Positions 1 through 5,421 of a DNA stretch of 7,359 nt are shown piece after piece. Position numbers and translations under genes: made by a program. Source of the stretch: Bacillaceae bacterium UBA7792. GTDB taxonomy: Bacteria > Bacillota > Bacilli > Bacillales > Cytobacillaceae. The first letter of the stretch is position 1. Every line of letters begins with the position of its first letter. The notes under the pieces were generated by a model, which made no database searches, had not been told where the DNA came from, and saw only the letters and a list, made by a program, of their open reading frames with translations. The stretch is taken from contig DLCS01000039.1 of NCBI GenBank assembly GCA_002480735.1, forward strand, positions 1 through 7,359. The letters are read 5' to 3'.

Positions 1-76
1 TATTACAGGCAGCTAAAGGTATAATAAGAATGGCAGCTAAAAGACAGACAAGCCCTACTTTTAACCATTTTTTCAT
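1..76 (-). CDS. Lipoprotein N-terminus, probably YtlA-like ABC transporter substrate-binding protein (partial)
   Basis: Only the first 25 codons are present; the gene runs off the left edge of the window. The translation starts MKKWLKVGLV, continues as a hydrophobic stretch, and ends in a lipobox L-A-A-C at residues 21-24 followed by Asn. This is a classic type II signal peptide, so the mature protein should be lipid-anchored on the outer face of the membrane. The ATG is preceded at good distance by GAGGAGGTCA (81-90 on the plus strand, read in reverse). By position next to ytmA it is probably the substrate-binding lipoprotein called YtlA in B. subtilis, part of an ABC importer. That identity is inferred from synteny, because too little protein is visible to test it. 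The lipoprotein call itself is secure; the transporter role is a guess from context. Confidence 0.6.
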   Translation of the reverse strand, partial: MKKWLKVGLVCLLAAILIIPLAACN

Positions 77-188
77 GCTGTGACCTCCTCAGGTAAAATG
101 AATCTATATAAAAGGTTGAAAACCTAACATATCGTATGAAGGGGCAAAAAAATGTGTGAATGCCTATATACAAGTTGAGAACTTTTTT

Positions 189-193
189 AGGAG
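189..193 (+). promoter_or_regulatory. Ribosome binding site that fixes the ytmA start
   Basis: AGGAG is followed by eight bases and then the ATG at 202. It is the only Shine-Dalgarno-like sequence near either candidate ATG, so it favours 202 over the in-frame ATG at 160. Confidence 0.8.
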
Positions 194-201
194 TTGAACA
201 T

Positions 202-993
202 ATGAACAAGGCGGATGGCCAAATCATCTCAAAGCAGCGATATCCATCGCCGAATCCGAATATTGAGCTCTCCCTGGTCACCTATTACTCCGGTGGTTTA
301 AGAGTGATGGGATTGCTTGCTGAGCCAAAGGCGGAGGGGATTTATAATGGATTTCTATATTTGCGAGGTGGTATTAAAAGTGTAGGAATGGTTCGTCCAG
401 GAAGAATCATTCAGTTTGCCTCAGAGGGATTTATCGTGTTTGCGCCTTTTTACCGGGGAAATCAAGGGGGAGAAGGGAATGAGGATTTTGCCGGGGATGA
501 TCGGAAGGATGCATTCGCCGCTTTCACCCTACTCCAAAATCATTCGAGAGTGGACAAGGTTCATGTATTCGGTTTTTCAAGAGGTGGTGTCATGAGCCTT
601 CTGACGGCGATCTATTTTCCGGAAACAGCGTCGATTGTAACGTGGGGAGGTGTGAGCGATATGTTTCTGACCTACGTGGAAAGAAAGGATTTACGGCGCA
701 TGATGAAGAGAGTGATTGGCGGTACTCCCACTAAATTCCCAGAGCGCTACCAGTTTCGCACGCCTTTGTTTCATTTGGAAAAACTGCAAGCCCCGGTCTT
801 AATTATTCATGGCGTTCAGGATAAGAATGTCTCCGTAGAACATGCCTACCGGCTAGAAAAAAGATTAAGAACGCTAGATAAGCAGGTGGAGAGCTGGTAT
901 TTTGATTCATTAACACATTATTTTCCACCAGCTATCAATCGCCAGGTAGTGACTGATTTGACGAAATGGATGAAAAATCAAACGGAGAAATGA
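202..993 (+). CDS. ytmA: YtmA-like alpha/beta hydrolase (prolyl oligopeptidase-type fold)
   Basis: This 263-residue protein has the layout of an S9/dienelactone-hydrolase-like alpha/beta hydrolase. The nucleophile elbow is G-F-S-R-G-G with Ser126. The probable acid is Asp207 in HGVQDKNV, and the catalytic His is His239 in LTHYF. A probable oxyanion segment, YLRGGIKS, lies near residues 53-60. No signal peptide or membrane segment is visible, so it should be cytoplasmic; the substrate is unknown. I chose the ATG at 202 because AGGAG (189-193) sits eight bases upstream. An in-frame ATG at 160 has no Shine-Dalgarno sequence and would add 14 residues unlike the family start. The gene ends 42 bases before ytmB on the same strand with no terminator between them, so the two are probably co-transcribed. 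Arrangement and length match B. subtilis YtmA as I recall it. The biological role is not established. Confidence 0.85.
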   Translation: MNKADGQIISKQRYPSPNPNIELSLVTYYSGGLRVMGLLAEPKAEGIYNGFLYLRGGIKSVGMVRPGRIIQFASEGFIVFAPFYRGNQGGEGNEDFAGDDRKDAFAAFTLLQNHSRVDKVHVFGFSRGGVMSLLTAIYFPETASIVTWGGVSDMFLTYVERKDLRRMMKRVIGGTPTKFPERYQFRTPLFHLEKLQAPVLIIHGVQDKNVSVEHAYRLEKRLRTLDKQVESWYFDSLTHYFPPAINRQVVTDLTKWMKNQTEK

Positions 994-1035
994 TAAGATA
1001 GGGGTAAGATAGCCATAAGCAAAGGAGAGAGAAAT

Positions 1036-1278
1036 ATGGGTATGCCTTTGGAATTAAATACGATGATCGTGACAAAGGGAAGAGAAACACGTCTTGATGA
1101 GAATCTTTTTACGTTAGTGAAGGAAGGATATCGATTATATCCACTTGATATTCCGATCGAGGTAAAAAGAACCATCGACGGCGATTCAAGTGGAATCGCA
1201 GAAATCAGAAAAGTTGAATGGGAAAATAACACAACCACTATCTACTACCAGCTCATTTCCTTGTACTCAACCAACTAA
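1036..1278 (+). CDS. ytmB: DUF2584 family small protein (YtmB)
   Basis: This is an 80-residue cytoplasmic protein without signal peptide, membrane segment or cysteine motif. It starts MGMPLELNTMIVTKGRETRL and ends in a strand-rich stretch (EWENNTTTIYYQLISLYS). The sequence and length fit the DUF2584 family, B. subtilis YtmB, which sits between ytmA and pckA. The function is unknown. AAAGGAG at 1021-1027 lies eight bases before the ATG at 1036. A second ATG two codons later (1042) is possible but the spacing is less usual. It follows ytmA by 42 bases on the same strand and is probably translated from the same transcript. It is convergent with pckA. Confidence 0.85.
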   Translation: MGMPLELNTMIVTKGRETRLDENLFTLVKEGYRLYPLDIPIEVKRTIDGDSSGIAEIRKVEWENNTTTIYYQLISLYSTN

Positions 1279-1280
1279 AA

Positions 1281-1337
1281 ATGGTACCTGGTACCATCCG
1301 TGGACAAAATGGTCAGTTTGTCCTTCTCAGGTGGACA
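1281..1337. repeat. Palindromic, repeat-like intergenic stretch after ytmB
   Basis: Directly after the ytmB stop is the perfect palindrome ATGGTACC-T-GGTACCAT (1281-1297). It is followed by GGACAAA (1302-1308), an 8-base loop and TTTGTCC (1317-1323), a second inverted repeat. GTGGACA also occurs twice (1300-1306 and 1331-1337). The pattern of a GGTACC-type end followed by GTGGACAAAATGGTCA resembles, from memory, short dispersed intergenic repeats seen in several Bacillaceae. In those, two complementary ends flank such a core; the right-hand copy of the end appears eroded or missing here. Whether it is really repeated elsewhere in this genome cannot be seen from this window. Confidence 0.4.
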
Positions 1338-1351
1338 CTTCTCGCATAAAA

Positions 1352-1380
1352 GAAAGAGCGGCCTAATGTGCCGCTCTTTC
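1352..1380 (-). terminator. Rho-independent terminator of pckA
   Basis: GAAAGAGCGGC (1352-1362) and GCCGCTCTTTC (1370-1380) form a perfect 11-bp GC-rich stem with a 7-base loop. Read on the minus strand the stem is followed by a T-rich run (CTTTCTTTTATG), 13 bases after the pckA stop. On the plus strand the run after the stem is poor in T, although the stem itself ends CTCTTTC, so partial termination of ytmA-ytmB from the other side is possible. Confidence 0.85.
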
Positions 1381-1392
1381 GTATATTCATGC

Positions 1393-2979
1393 TTAAGCAA
1401 TTGGTCCGCCTTTTTCACGGATGGCTGATGATACATCCTTGAACTTGGTGAAATTCTGCTTGAATTTATCAGCCAATTCTTTTGCTTTCTTTTCGTAAGC
1501 CTTTTGGTCACTCCATGTCTTACTCGGTTGGAGTACCTCGTCAGGAACACCTGGTACATGAAGAGGGATATTTAATCCGAAGATTTCATCCTTAACGGTT
1601 TCTACATGATTTAGTTCCCCTTCAAGAGCGGCTTGAATCATTGCGCGAGTATAGCTTAGCTTCATACGGCTTCCTACACCGTATTCTCCACCAGTCCACC
1701 CAGTATTCACTAGATAAACTTGAGCGTCATGCTCAGAGATTTTATCTCCCAGCATTTCTGCATATCTAGTTGCTGGAAGAGGGAGGAACGGAGAACCGAA
1801 ACAGGTTGAGAAGGTAGCCTCTGGGGAAGTAACGCCACGCTCGGTACCAGCAAGCTTGGATGTATAGCCACTCAAGAAGTGATACATTGCCTGTTCCTTT
1901 GTTAATTTTGCGATGGGAGGAAGAACTCCAAACGCATCAGCTGTCAAAAACACAATTGTATTTGGATGTCCCGCAATGCTTGGCTCAACGATATTATCGA
2001 TCGCTTGAATTGGATATGCGGCACGGGTATTCTCTGTCAATGTCCCGTCATCATAATCAGCAACACGACTTTCGTTATTTAGGACGACGTTCTCCAAGAC
2101 AGATCCGAAACGAATCGCATCGAAAATTTGTGGTTCCTTCTCACGCGAAAGATTGATGCATTTGGCGTAGCACCCACCTTCGATATTGAAAACACCATTT
2201 TGCGACCATCCGTGCTCATCATCTCCGATTAAACGGCGGTGGGGATCAGCTGAAAGAGTCGTTTTTCCTGTACCTGATAAGCCGAAGAATAGCGCAACAT
2301 CCCCCTCACGGCCAACATTGGCAGAGCAATGCATGGAGAGAATATTGTTTTCTGGGAGAAGATAATTCATAACGGAAAAAATGGATTTCTTGATTTCTCC
2401 TGCGTATTCTGTACCACCAATCAAAACCGTATGACGTTCAAATGAAACAATAATGAAGGTTTCAGACCTTGTACCATCAATTTGTGGGTCAGCTTTAAAA
2501 TCAGGAGCTGAGATAACCGTAAATTGAGCCTCATGAGTTAATAATTCTTCCTCCGTTGGGCGAATAAATAACTGATGGGCAAAAAGATTATGCCATGCAT
2601 ACTCATTAATGACTTGAATCGGAAGCTGAGATTTCTTGTCGGCCCCTGCAAAGCCTTTAAAAACAAATACCTCTTCCTTTTCCTTTAAATAATTGATAAC
2701 CTTATTATAAAGACGGTCAAAAGTATCCTCAGAAATGGGCTGATTGACAGAACCCCATTCAATTTTATCCTTAGAGGAGCGCTCTTCAACAATGTATTTA
2801 TCTTTAGGGGAACGGCCCGTATACGTTCCTGTAGTTGCGCGAACAGCACCTGTCGACGTTAAAACTCCTTCATTACGTTTTAAAACCTTTTCGACTAACT
2901 GAGGAACAGAAAGCTGTACATGAACATTGTCTTGTTGTAATAATACATGTAATTCGTTCGAGAGGCTAACTGAATTCAT
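1393..2979 (-). CDS. pckA: Phosphoenolpyruvate carboxykinase (ATP)
   Basis: PckA converts oxaloacetate and ATP to phosphoenolpyruvate, ADP and CO2, the first committed step of gluconeogenesis from TCA-cycle carbon, in the cytoplasm. The 528-residue product is full length for the ATP-type family. Visible motifs are the substrate-binding TGRSPKDK (about 54-61), [12 protein letters not shown] (188-199, metal and substrate lysines), the P-loop GLSGTGKTT (233-241), the metal-binding LIGDDEHGW (250-258), ENTRAAYP (about 316-323) and [18 protein letters not shown] (381-398). I start it at the ATG at 2979, giving [10 protein letters not shown] as in B. subtilis, because AAGAAGGT lies nine bases upstream. 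The frame is open further to a TTG at 3003, but that codon lies upstream of this ribosome binding site. The gene has its own terminator (1352-1380) and a regulated promoter near 3112-3139. It is divergent from the DCC gene. All catalytic segments look intact. Confidence 0.97.
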   Translation of the reverse strand: MNSVSLSNELHVLLQQDNVHVQLSVPQLVEKVLKRNEGVLTSTGAVRATTGTYTGRSPKDKYIVEERSSKDKIEWGSVNQPISEDTFDRLYNKVINYLKEKEEVFVFKGFAGADKKSQLPIQVINEYAWHNLFAHQLFIRPTEEELLTHEAQFTVISAPDFKADPQIDGTRSETFIIVSFERHTVLIGGTEYAGEIKKSIFSVMNYLLPENNILSMHCSANVGREGDVALFFGLSGTGKTTLSADPHRRLIGDDEHGWSQNGVFNIEGGCYAKCINLSREKEPQIFDAIRFGSVLENVVLNNESRVADYDDGTLTENTRAAYPIQAIDNIVEPSIAGHPNTIVFLTADAFGVLPPIAKLTKEQAMYHFLSGYTSKLAGTERGVTSPEATFSTCFGSPFLPLPATRYAEMLGDKISEHDAQVYLVNTGWTGGEYGVGSRMKLSYTRAMIQAALEGELNHVETVKDEIFGLNIPLHVPGVPDEVLQPSKTWSDQKAYEKKAKELADKFKQNFTKFKDVSSAIREKGGPIA

Positions 2980-2988
2980 TTGATGAAA

Positions 2989-2996
2989 ACCTTCTT
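2989..2996 (-). promoter_or_regulatory. pckA ribosome binding site
   Basis: On the minus strand AAGAAGGT matches AAGGAGGT at seven of eight positions and lies nine bases before the ATG at 2979. It supports that start over the upstream TTG at 3003. Confidence 0.7.
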
Positions 2997-3019
2997 TCAG
3001 CAATTTATTTTATTTTGAC

Positions 3020-3041
3020 CTATTCGGGAAATGTCGAATAG
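3020..3041. repeat. Stem-loop in the pckA leader
   Basis: CTATTCG (3020-3026) and CGAATAG (3035-3041) are perfect 7-base inverted arms around an 8-base loop. It would lie in the pckA untranslated leader about 40 bases before the start codon. Neither strand has a T-run behind it, so it is not a simple terminator. It could be a protein site, an RNA-stability hairpin or chance. Confidence 0.45.
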
Positions 3042-3087
3042 AATATTGACAAATTTTCAGCGCAGTTACTTTCGTGCAGATTGGAAG

Positions 3088-3102
3088 TTTAAACGATTAC
3101 AT
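3088..3102 (-). promoter_or_regulatory. Candidate cre (CcpA) site at the pckA transcription start
   Basis: On the pckA sense strand ATGTAATCGTTTAAA fits the cre consensus WTGNAANCGNWWNCA at 11 of the 12 specified positions; the one miss is A for C near the end. It lies just downstream of the predicted start of transcription (around 3105), where a bound repressor would block the promoter or elongation. The same stretch also overlaps a weak (7 of 11) second match to the CcpN box at 3093-3103, so its owner is uncertain. This is a consensus match only. Confidence 0.45.
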
Positions 3103-3111
3103 CTCAGGATT

Positions 3112-3139
3112 AGTATAACACATTGGCTTCATTAGTCTA
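3112..3139 (-). promoter_or_regulatory. Probable pckA promoter with CcpN box over the -10
   Basis: On the minus strand there is an extended -10, TGTTATACT (hexamer 3117-3112). A weaker -35, TAGACT, lies 16 bases upstream (3139-3134). TGTGTTATACT (3122-3112) fits all 11 positions of the CcpN operator consensus as I remember it (TRTGHYATAYW). In B. subtilis CcpN represses pckA and gapB during growth on glycolytic carbon. A box sitting on the -10 would fit such repression. The predicted transcript has a leader of about 126 bases. The consensus is recalled, not looked up. Confidence 0.6.
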
Positions 3140-3143
3140 TACT
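3115..3143 (+). promoter_or_regulatory. Possible promoter of the DCC-family gene
   Basis: ATAACA (3115-3120), a 17-base spacer and TATACT (3138-3143) resemble a sigma-A promoter, with four of six and five of six matches. It overlaps the pckA promoter on the other strand. It would give a leader of roughly 88 bases before the ATG at 3238. No better promoter is obvious nearer the gene, but the match is modest. Confidence 0.35.
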
Positions 3144-3169
3144 AATGATGGGAATTTTCCCTATTTTAT

Positions 3170-3216
3170 TTCGGATTTTTTCCAGTAAAGTTTAGTGTTA
3201 ATGTATTCAATCCGAA
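3170..3216 (+). repeat. 8-bp inverted repeat in the leader of the DCC gene
   Basis: TTCGGATT (3170-3177) and AATCCGAA (3209-3216) are perfect inverted arms 31 bases apart, ending about 20 bases before the start codon. A smaller palindrome, GGGAA-TT-TTCCC, lies just upstream (3150-3161). Both could be folded RNA or protein sites. Neither has a T-run, so terminators are unlikely. Chance is possible in such AT-rich DNA. Confidence 0.35.
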
Positions 3217-3237
3217 TCACAGATGGGAATGGTGAAA

Positions 3238-3612
3238 ATGAAAATATATGCATTATATGATGCCAATTGTACATTGTGTCAGGAGTCAAAAAGGATTTTT
3301 CAAAAGATAGATAGAAAGACTAAAGTGAATTGGTTATCGCTTCAGGAATATGAAAAGACAGATCAAGAGTATTCCTTCAGTGCAATCGAGCTAAGAAGGG
3401 AACTGCATATCATCCTTCCTGATAAAAGGGTGCTAAAAGGCTTTGAAGCGGTACGGAAGCTTCTCCTAATTAGTCCGTACACTTTTTTAATTGGAGCCTT
3501 CCTCCATATTCCCTACATGCATGTGATTGGCCGCCCCATATACGGATGGATAGCCAAAAGGCGGCATCAATTTAAAGCACATAAATGCAATGATGACAGT
3601 TGTTCACTGTGA
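3238..3612 (+). CDS. DCC-family (DUF393) thiol-disulfide oxidoreductase-like protein
   Basis: This 124-residue protein begins MKIYALYDANCTLC and shows the DxxCxxC signature (Asp8, Cys11, Cys14) that names the DCC family, a small thioredoxin-like group. The second family block is also present (ELHIILPDKRVLKGFEAVRKLL, about residues 55-76, given here by its ends: ELHIILPD to AVRKLL). So is the C-terminal RPIYGWIAKRRH. A CNDDSC (Cys117, Cys122) at the C-terminus adds a second Cys pair. The segment around residues 77-96 is moderately hydrophobic but I would not call it a membrane span. The partner protein is unknown. The start is uncertain: 3238 has a weak GGGA nine bases before it. ATGs at 3223 and 3229 and a GTG at 3232 are also in frame but no better supported. 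No terminator follows, so its transcript may run into the metK leader. I do not recall this gene between pckA and metK in B. subtilis, so it may be an insertion here. Confidence 0.8.
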   Translation: MKIYALYDANCTLCQESKRIFQKIDRKTKVNWLSLQEYEKTDQEYSFSAIELRRELHIILPDKRVLKGFEAVRKLLLISPYTFLIGAFLHIPYMHVIGRPIYGWIAKRRHQFKAHKCNDDSCSL

Positions 3613-3639
3613 AAAATTTATAATAAAAATAGATTTCTG

Positions 3640-3668
3640 TTGACACTATTGTATCCTTTCGATAAGAT
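3640..3668 (+). promoter_or_regulatory. Sigma-A promoter of the metK transcript
   Basis: A perfect -35 TTGACA (3640-3645), a 17-base spacer and TAAGAT (3663-3668) lie just upstream of the riboswitch. Transcription should start near 3675, about a dozen bases before the first P1 strand of the SAM riboswitch. Confidence 0.88.
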
Positions 3669-3687
3669 TTTAATTTGAACGGATACT

Positions 3688-3833
3688 CTCTTATCCCGAG
3701 TAGGTGGAGGGACAGGCCCTATGAAACCCAGCAACCGGCTATGATGATGAAGAAGGATCAGAAAAGATCACTCTCAGTGCATGTGGCAACGGTGCTAACC
3801 TGAAGCAAGGCATCGATCCTTGAACGATAAGAG
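3688..3833 (+). promoter_or_regulatory. SAM-I (S-box) riboswitch controlling metK
   Basis: The conserved S-box core is plain: CGAG-TAGGTGGAGGGACA-GGCCC-TATGAAACCCAGCAACC in 3697-3736, then GGCAACGGTGCTAACCTG near 3785-3802 and AACGATAAGAG at the end. P1 is CTCTTATC (3688-3695) paired with GATAAGAG (3826-3833). Downstream, GAG-T-GAAAGG (3831-3840) can pair with CCTTTCCTC (3860-3868) around a single bulged T, giving an antiterminator. That uses the end of the P1 3' strand, so SAM binding, which holds P1, frees the terminator at 3858-3885. The logic is feedback: ample S-adenosylmethionine shuts off synthesis of its own synthetase. The pairings are read from the sequence; the ligand follows from the family. 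Confidence 0.97.
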
Positions 3834-3857
3834 TGAAAGGCTAGAAATGGAATCTTC

Positions 3858-3885
3858 AACCTTTCCTCATAGGGAAGGTTTTTTT
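3858..3885 (+). terminator. Riboswitch-controlled terminator in the metK leader
   Basis: AACCTTTCC (3858-3866) pairs with GGGAAGGTT (3872-3880), nine pairs including one G-U, around a 5-base loop. It is followed by a T-run through 3885. The left arm overlaps the antiterminator strand (3860-3868), as expected for an S-box expression platform. Confidence 0.92.
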
Positions 3886-4021
3886 ATTTGCCCCTAAGTA
3901 GCGGCGGAGCCCTAGAATTAATCATAAAAAAATCATGTTTATTTCATACTACATAGGGAATGAGTACCGTATCAAAACGAGGTGGGAGTCCTCGAGTATA
4001 TATATTAAAGGAGGAAATCGG
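3886..4021 (+). other. Long untranslated stretch between riboswitch and metK
   Basis: About 130 bases separate the riboswitch terminator from the metK start. They hold a small hairpin, CGAGG (3978-3982) with CCTCG (3990-3994), and at the end the ribosome binding site AAAGGAGG (4007-4014), seven bases before the ATG. I see no further promoter or coding frame with a ribosome binding site. The frame of metK is open back to an ATG at 3935, but that ATG has no Shine-Dalgarno sequence and the extra residues are unlike MetK. Confidence 0.6.
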
Positions 4022-5221
4022 ATGTCAAAAAACGCTCGTTTGTTTACTTCTGAGTCAGTTACGGAAGGTCACCCCGACAAAATTTGTGATCAAATTTCTG
4101 ATGCGATTTTGGATGCTATTTTAGCAAAAGATGCGAATGCCCGTGTAGCTGCTGAAACATCTGTTACGACAGGTCTTGTATTGGTGGCGGGAGAAATCAC
4201 AACCTCTACATATGTTGACATTCCAAAGATTGTTCGTGAAACCATTCAAGAAATCGGTTATAATCGGGCAAAATATGGCTTTGATGCAGAGACATGTGCA
4301 GTATTAACCTCGATTGATGAGCAGTCAGCTGACATTGCTATGGGCGTTGACAAGGCACTAGAGGCCCGTGAAGGCAGTATGACTGAGGAAGAGATTGAAG
4401 CAATTGGAGCCGGGGACCAAGGTTTAATGTTTGGATTCGCTTGTAATGAAACGAAGGAGCTCATGCCTCTTCCGATTTCGCTAGCGCATAAATTATCTCG
4501 TCGTCTTGCCGAGGTACGCAAGGAAGAAATTCTTCCATATCTTCGCCCAGATGGGAAGACACAGGTTACGGTTGAATACGATGAAGAAGGGAAACCGGTT
4601 CGCATTGACACGATCGTAATTTCAACTCAGCATCATCCGGAAATTTCGCTAGAGCAAATTCAAGCAGATATCAAGGAACATGTGATAAGTCCTGTTGTTC
4701 CCAAAGAGTTAATCGATGAGAACACGAAGTATTTTATTAACCCAACAGGTCGATTTGTGATCGGTGGGCCACAGGGAGATGCAGGGTTAACGGGTCGAAA
4801 AATTATTGTTGATACCTATGGCGGTTATGCGCGCCATGGGGGTGGAGCCTTCTCAGGTAAGGATCCGACAAAGGTAGACCGTTCGGCAGCCTATGCTGCA
4901 CGCTATGTCGCCAAAAACATTGTTGCTGCAGGACTGGCAGATAAGGTGGAAGTACAGCTAGCCTATGCTATCGGTGTTGCCAGACCAGTTTCTATCTCTG
5001 TTGATACCTTTGGAACGGGGAAGGTAAGTGAGGATGTGCTTGTTGAGCTCGTGCGTAATCATTTTGATTTGCGCCCAGCTGGCATTATCAAAATGTTAGA
5101 TTTACGTCGTCCAATTTATAAGAATACTGCTGCATATGGTCATTTTGGTCGAACTGATATTGATGTTCCTTGGGAGCGTACAGACAAAGCAGATGTGCTT
5201 CGAGAACAGGCTGCAAAATAG
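4022..5221 (+). CDS. metK: S-adenosylmethionine synthetase (methionine adenosyltransferase)
   Basis: MetK makes S-adenosylmethionine from methionine and ATP, releasing phosphate and pyrophosphate, in the cytoplasm. SAM feeds methylation, polyamine synthesis and radical-SAM enzymes. The 399-residue product is full length for the bacterial family, which normally forms a tetramer. Signature motifs are visible: GHPDK at 16-20 (ATP and Mg binding), GAGDQG at 129-134 (the GAGDQG signature), [13 protein letters not shown] at 248-260 and [16 protein letters not shown] at 273-288 (the phosphate-binding P-loop-like signature). The ATG at 4022 has AAAGGAGG seven bases upstream and gives the usual [20 protein letters not shown] start. 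It has its own promoter and SAM riboswitch, and a terminator at 5369-5405. The sequence looks intact throughout. Confidence 0.98.
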   Translation: MSKNARLFTSESVTEGHPDKICDQISDAILDAILAKDANARVAAETSVTTGLVLVAGEITTSTYVDIPKIVRETIQEIGYNRAKYGFDAETCAVLTSIDEQSADIAMGVDKALEAREGSMTEEEIEAIGAGDQGLMFGFACNETKELMPLPISLAHKLSRRLAEVRKEEILPYLRPDGKTQVTVEYDEEGKPVRIDTIVISTQHHPEISLEQIQADIKEHVISPVVPKELIDENTKYFINPTGRFVIGGPQGDAGLTGRKIIVDTYGGYARHGGGAFSGKDPTKVDRSAAYAARYVAKNIVAAGLADKVEVQLAYAIGVARPVSISVDTFGTGKVSEDVLVELVRNHFDLRPAGIIKMLDLRRPIYKNTAAYGHFGRTDIDVPWERTDKADVLREQAAK

Positions 5222-5258
5222 AACACGTAGGATTTGTTAATGTACAGTGTTGATTATA

Positions 5259-5326
5259 GCCTTATACGTGTACGTGAACGGGTTTTATTCGGTACGAATA
5301 ACTTAGAGAATGTACACGTATAAGGC
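5259..5326. repeat. Perfect 15-bp inverted repeat with nested hairpin, downstream of metK
   Basis: GCCTTATACGTGTAC (5259-5273) and GTACACGTATAAGGC (5312-5326) are perfect complements, 38 bases apart. Inside the loop, TTATTCG (5285-5291) and CGAATAA (5295-5301) form a second perfect 7-bp stem with a 3-base loop. There is no T-run after either stem, and a proper terminator follows separately at 5369-5405, so this is not needed to end metK. It lies 37 bases after the metK stop and codes for nothing recognisable. It could be a miniature mobile element or its remnant, a structured 3' UTR, a small RNA or a protein-binding site. Confidence 0.75.
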
Positions 5327-5368
5327 GATATGTAGATCAATATCAAAAGATAACCGAGCCAATACGTT

Positions 5369-5405
5369 AAAAAGAAGTTACATCGTTTATGCGTAACTTC
5401 TTTTT
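5369..5405. terminator. Bidirectional terminator between metK and ytoA
   Basis: AAAAAGAAGTTAC (5369-5381) and GTAACTTCTTTTT (5393-5405) form a perfect 13-bp stem with an 11-base loop. T-runs follow on both strands: CTTCTTTTTT on plus, CTTCTTTTT on minus. It therefore can serve both convergent genes; it ends 16 bases beyond the ytoA stop. Confidence 0.9.
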
Positions 5406-5421
5406 TACTCATATGGAAGTG

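Larger units (their letters stand above)
3109..3147. repeat. Inverted repeats carrying mirrored -10 elements
   Basis: ATTAGTATA (3109-3117) and TATACTAAT (3138-3146) are perfect 9-base inverted arms 20 bases apart. Nested in the right half, CATTAGT (3130-3136) and ACTAATG (3141-3147) form another inverted pair. Each outer arm holds a TATACT hexamer pointing outwards, one toward pckA and one toward the DCC gene. The arrangement suggests a two-way promoter or an operator shared by both genes. Confidence 0.6.

Noticed and set aside
113..125. Short palindrome AGGTT-GAA-AACCT upstream of ytmA
   Set aside because: Five-base arms are too short to rule out chance, and no promoter could be aligned with it on either strand.
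160..201. Earlier in-frame ATG for ytmA, adding 14 residues
   Set aside because: It has no ribosome binding site, while AGGAG is correctly placed for the ATG at 202.
3..281. Minus-strand open frame of 92 codons overlapping the lipoprotein and ytmA starts
   Set aside because: It overlaps two better supported genes, has no ribosome binding site and resembles no protein I know.
978..1238. Minus-strand open frame opposite ytmB
   Set aside because: It lies opposite ytmB, which has a good ribosome binding site and a recognised family.
1860..2156. Plus-strand open frame inside pckA
   Set aside because: It is an antisense shadow of a strongly conserved gene.
2980..3003. Upstream TTG start for pckA
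   Set aside because: It lies upstream of the Shine-Dalgarno sequence that serves the ATG at 2979, and the extra residues are not part of the family start.
3046..3051. TTGACA on the plus strand as a -35 for the DCC gene
   Set aside because: There is no -10-like hexamer at 15-19 bases downstream.
3935..4021. In-frame 29-codon extension of metK
   Set aside because: There is no ribosome binding site, the residues are unlike MetK, and AAAGGAGG clearly serves the ATG at 4022.
4258..4611. Minus-strand open frame inside metK
   Set aside because: It is an antisense shadow of metK, with serine- and arginine-rich composition typical of such frames.
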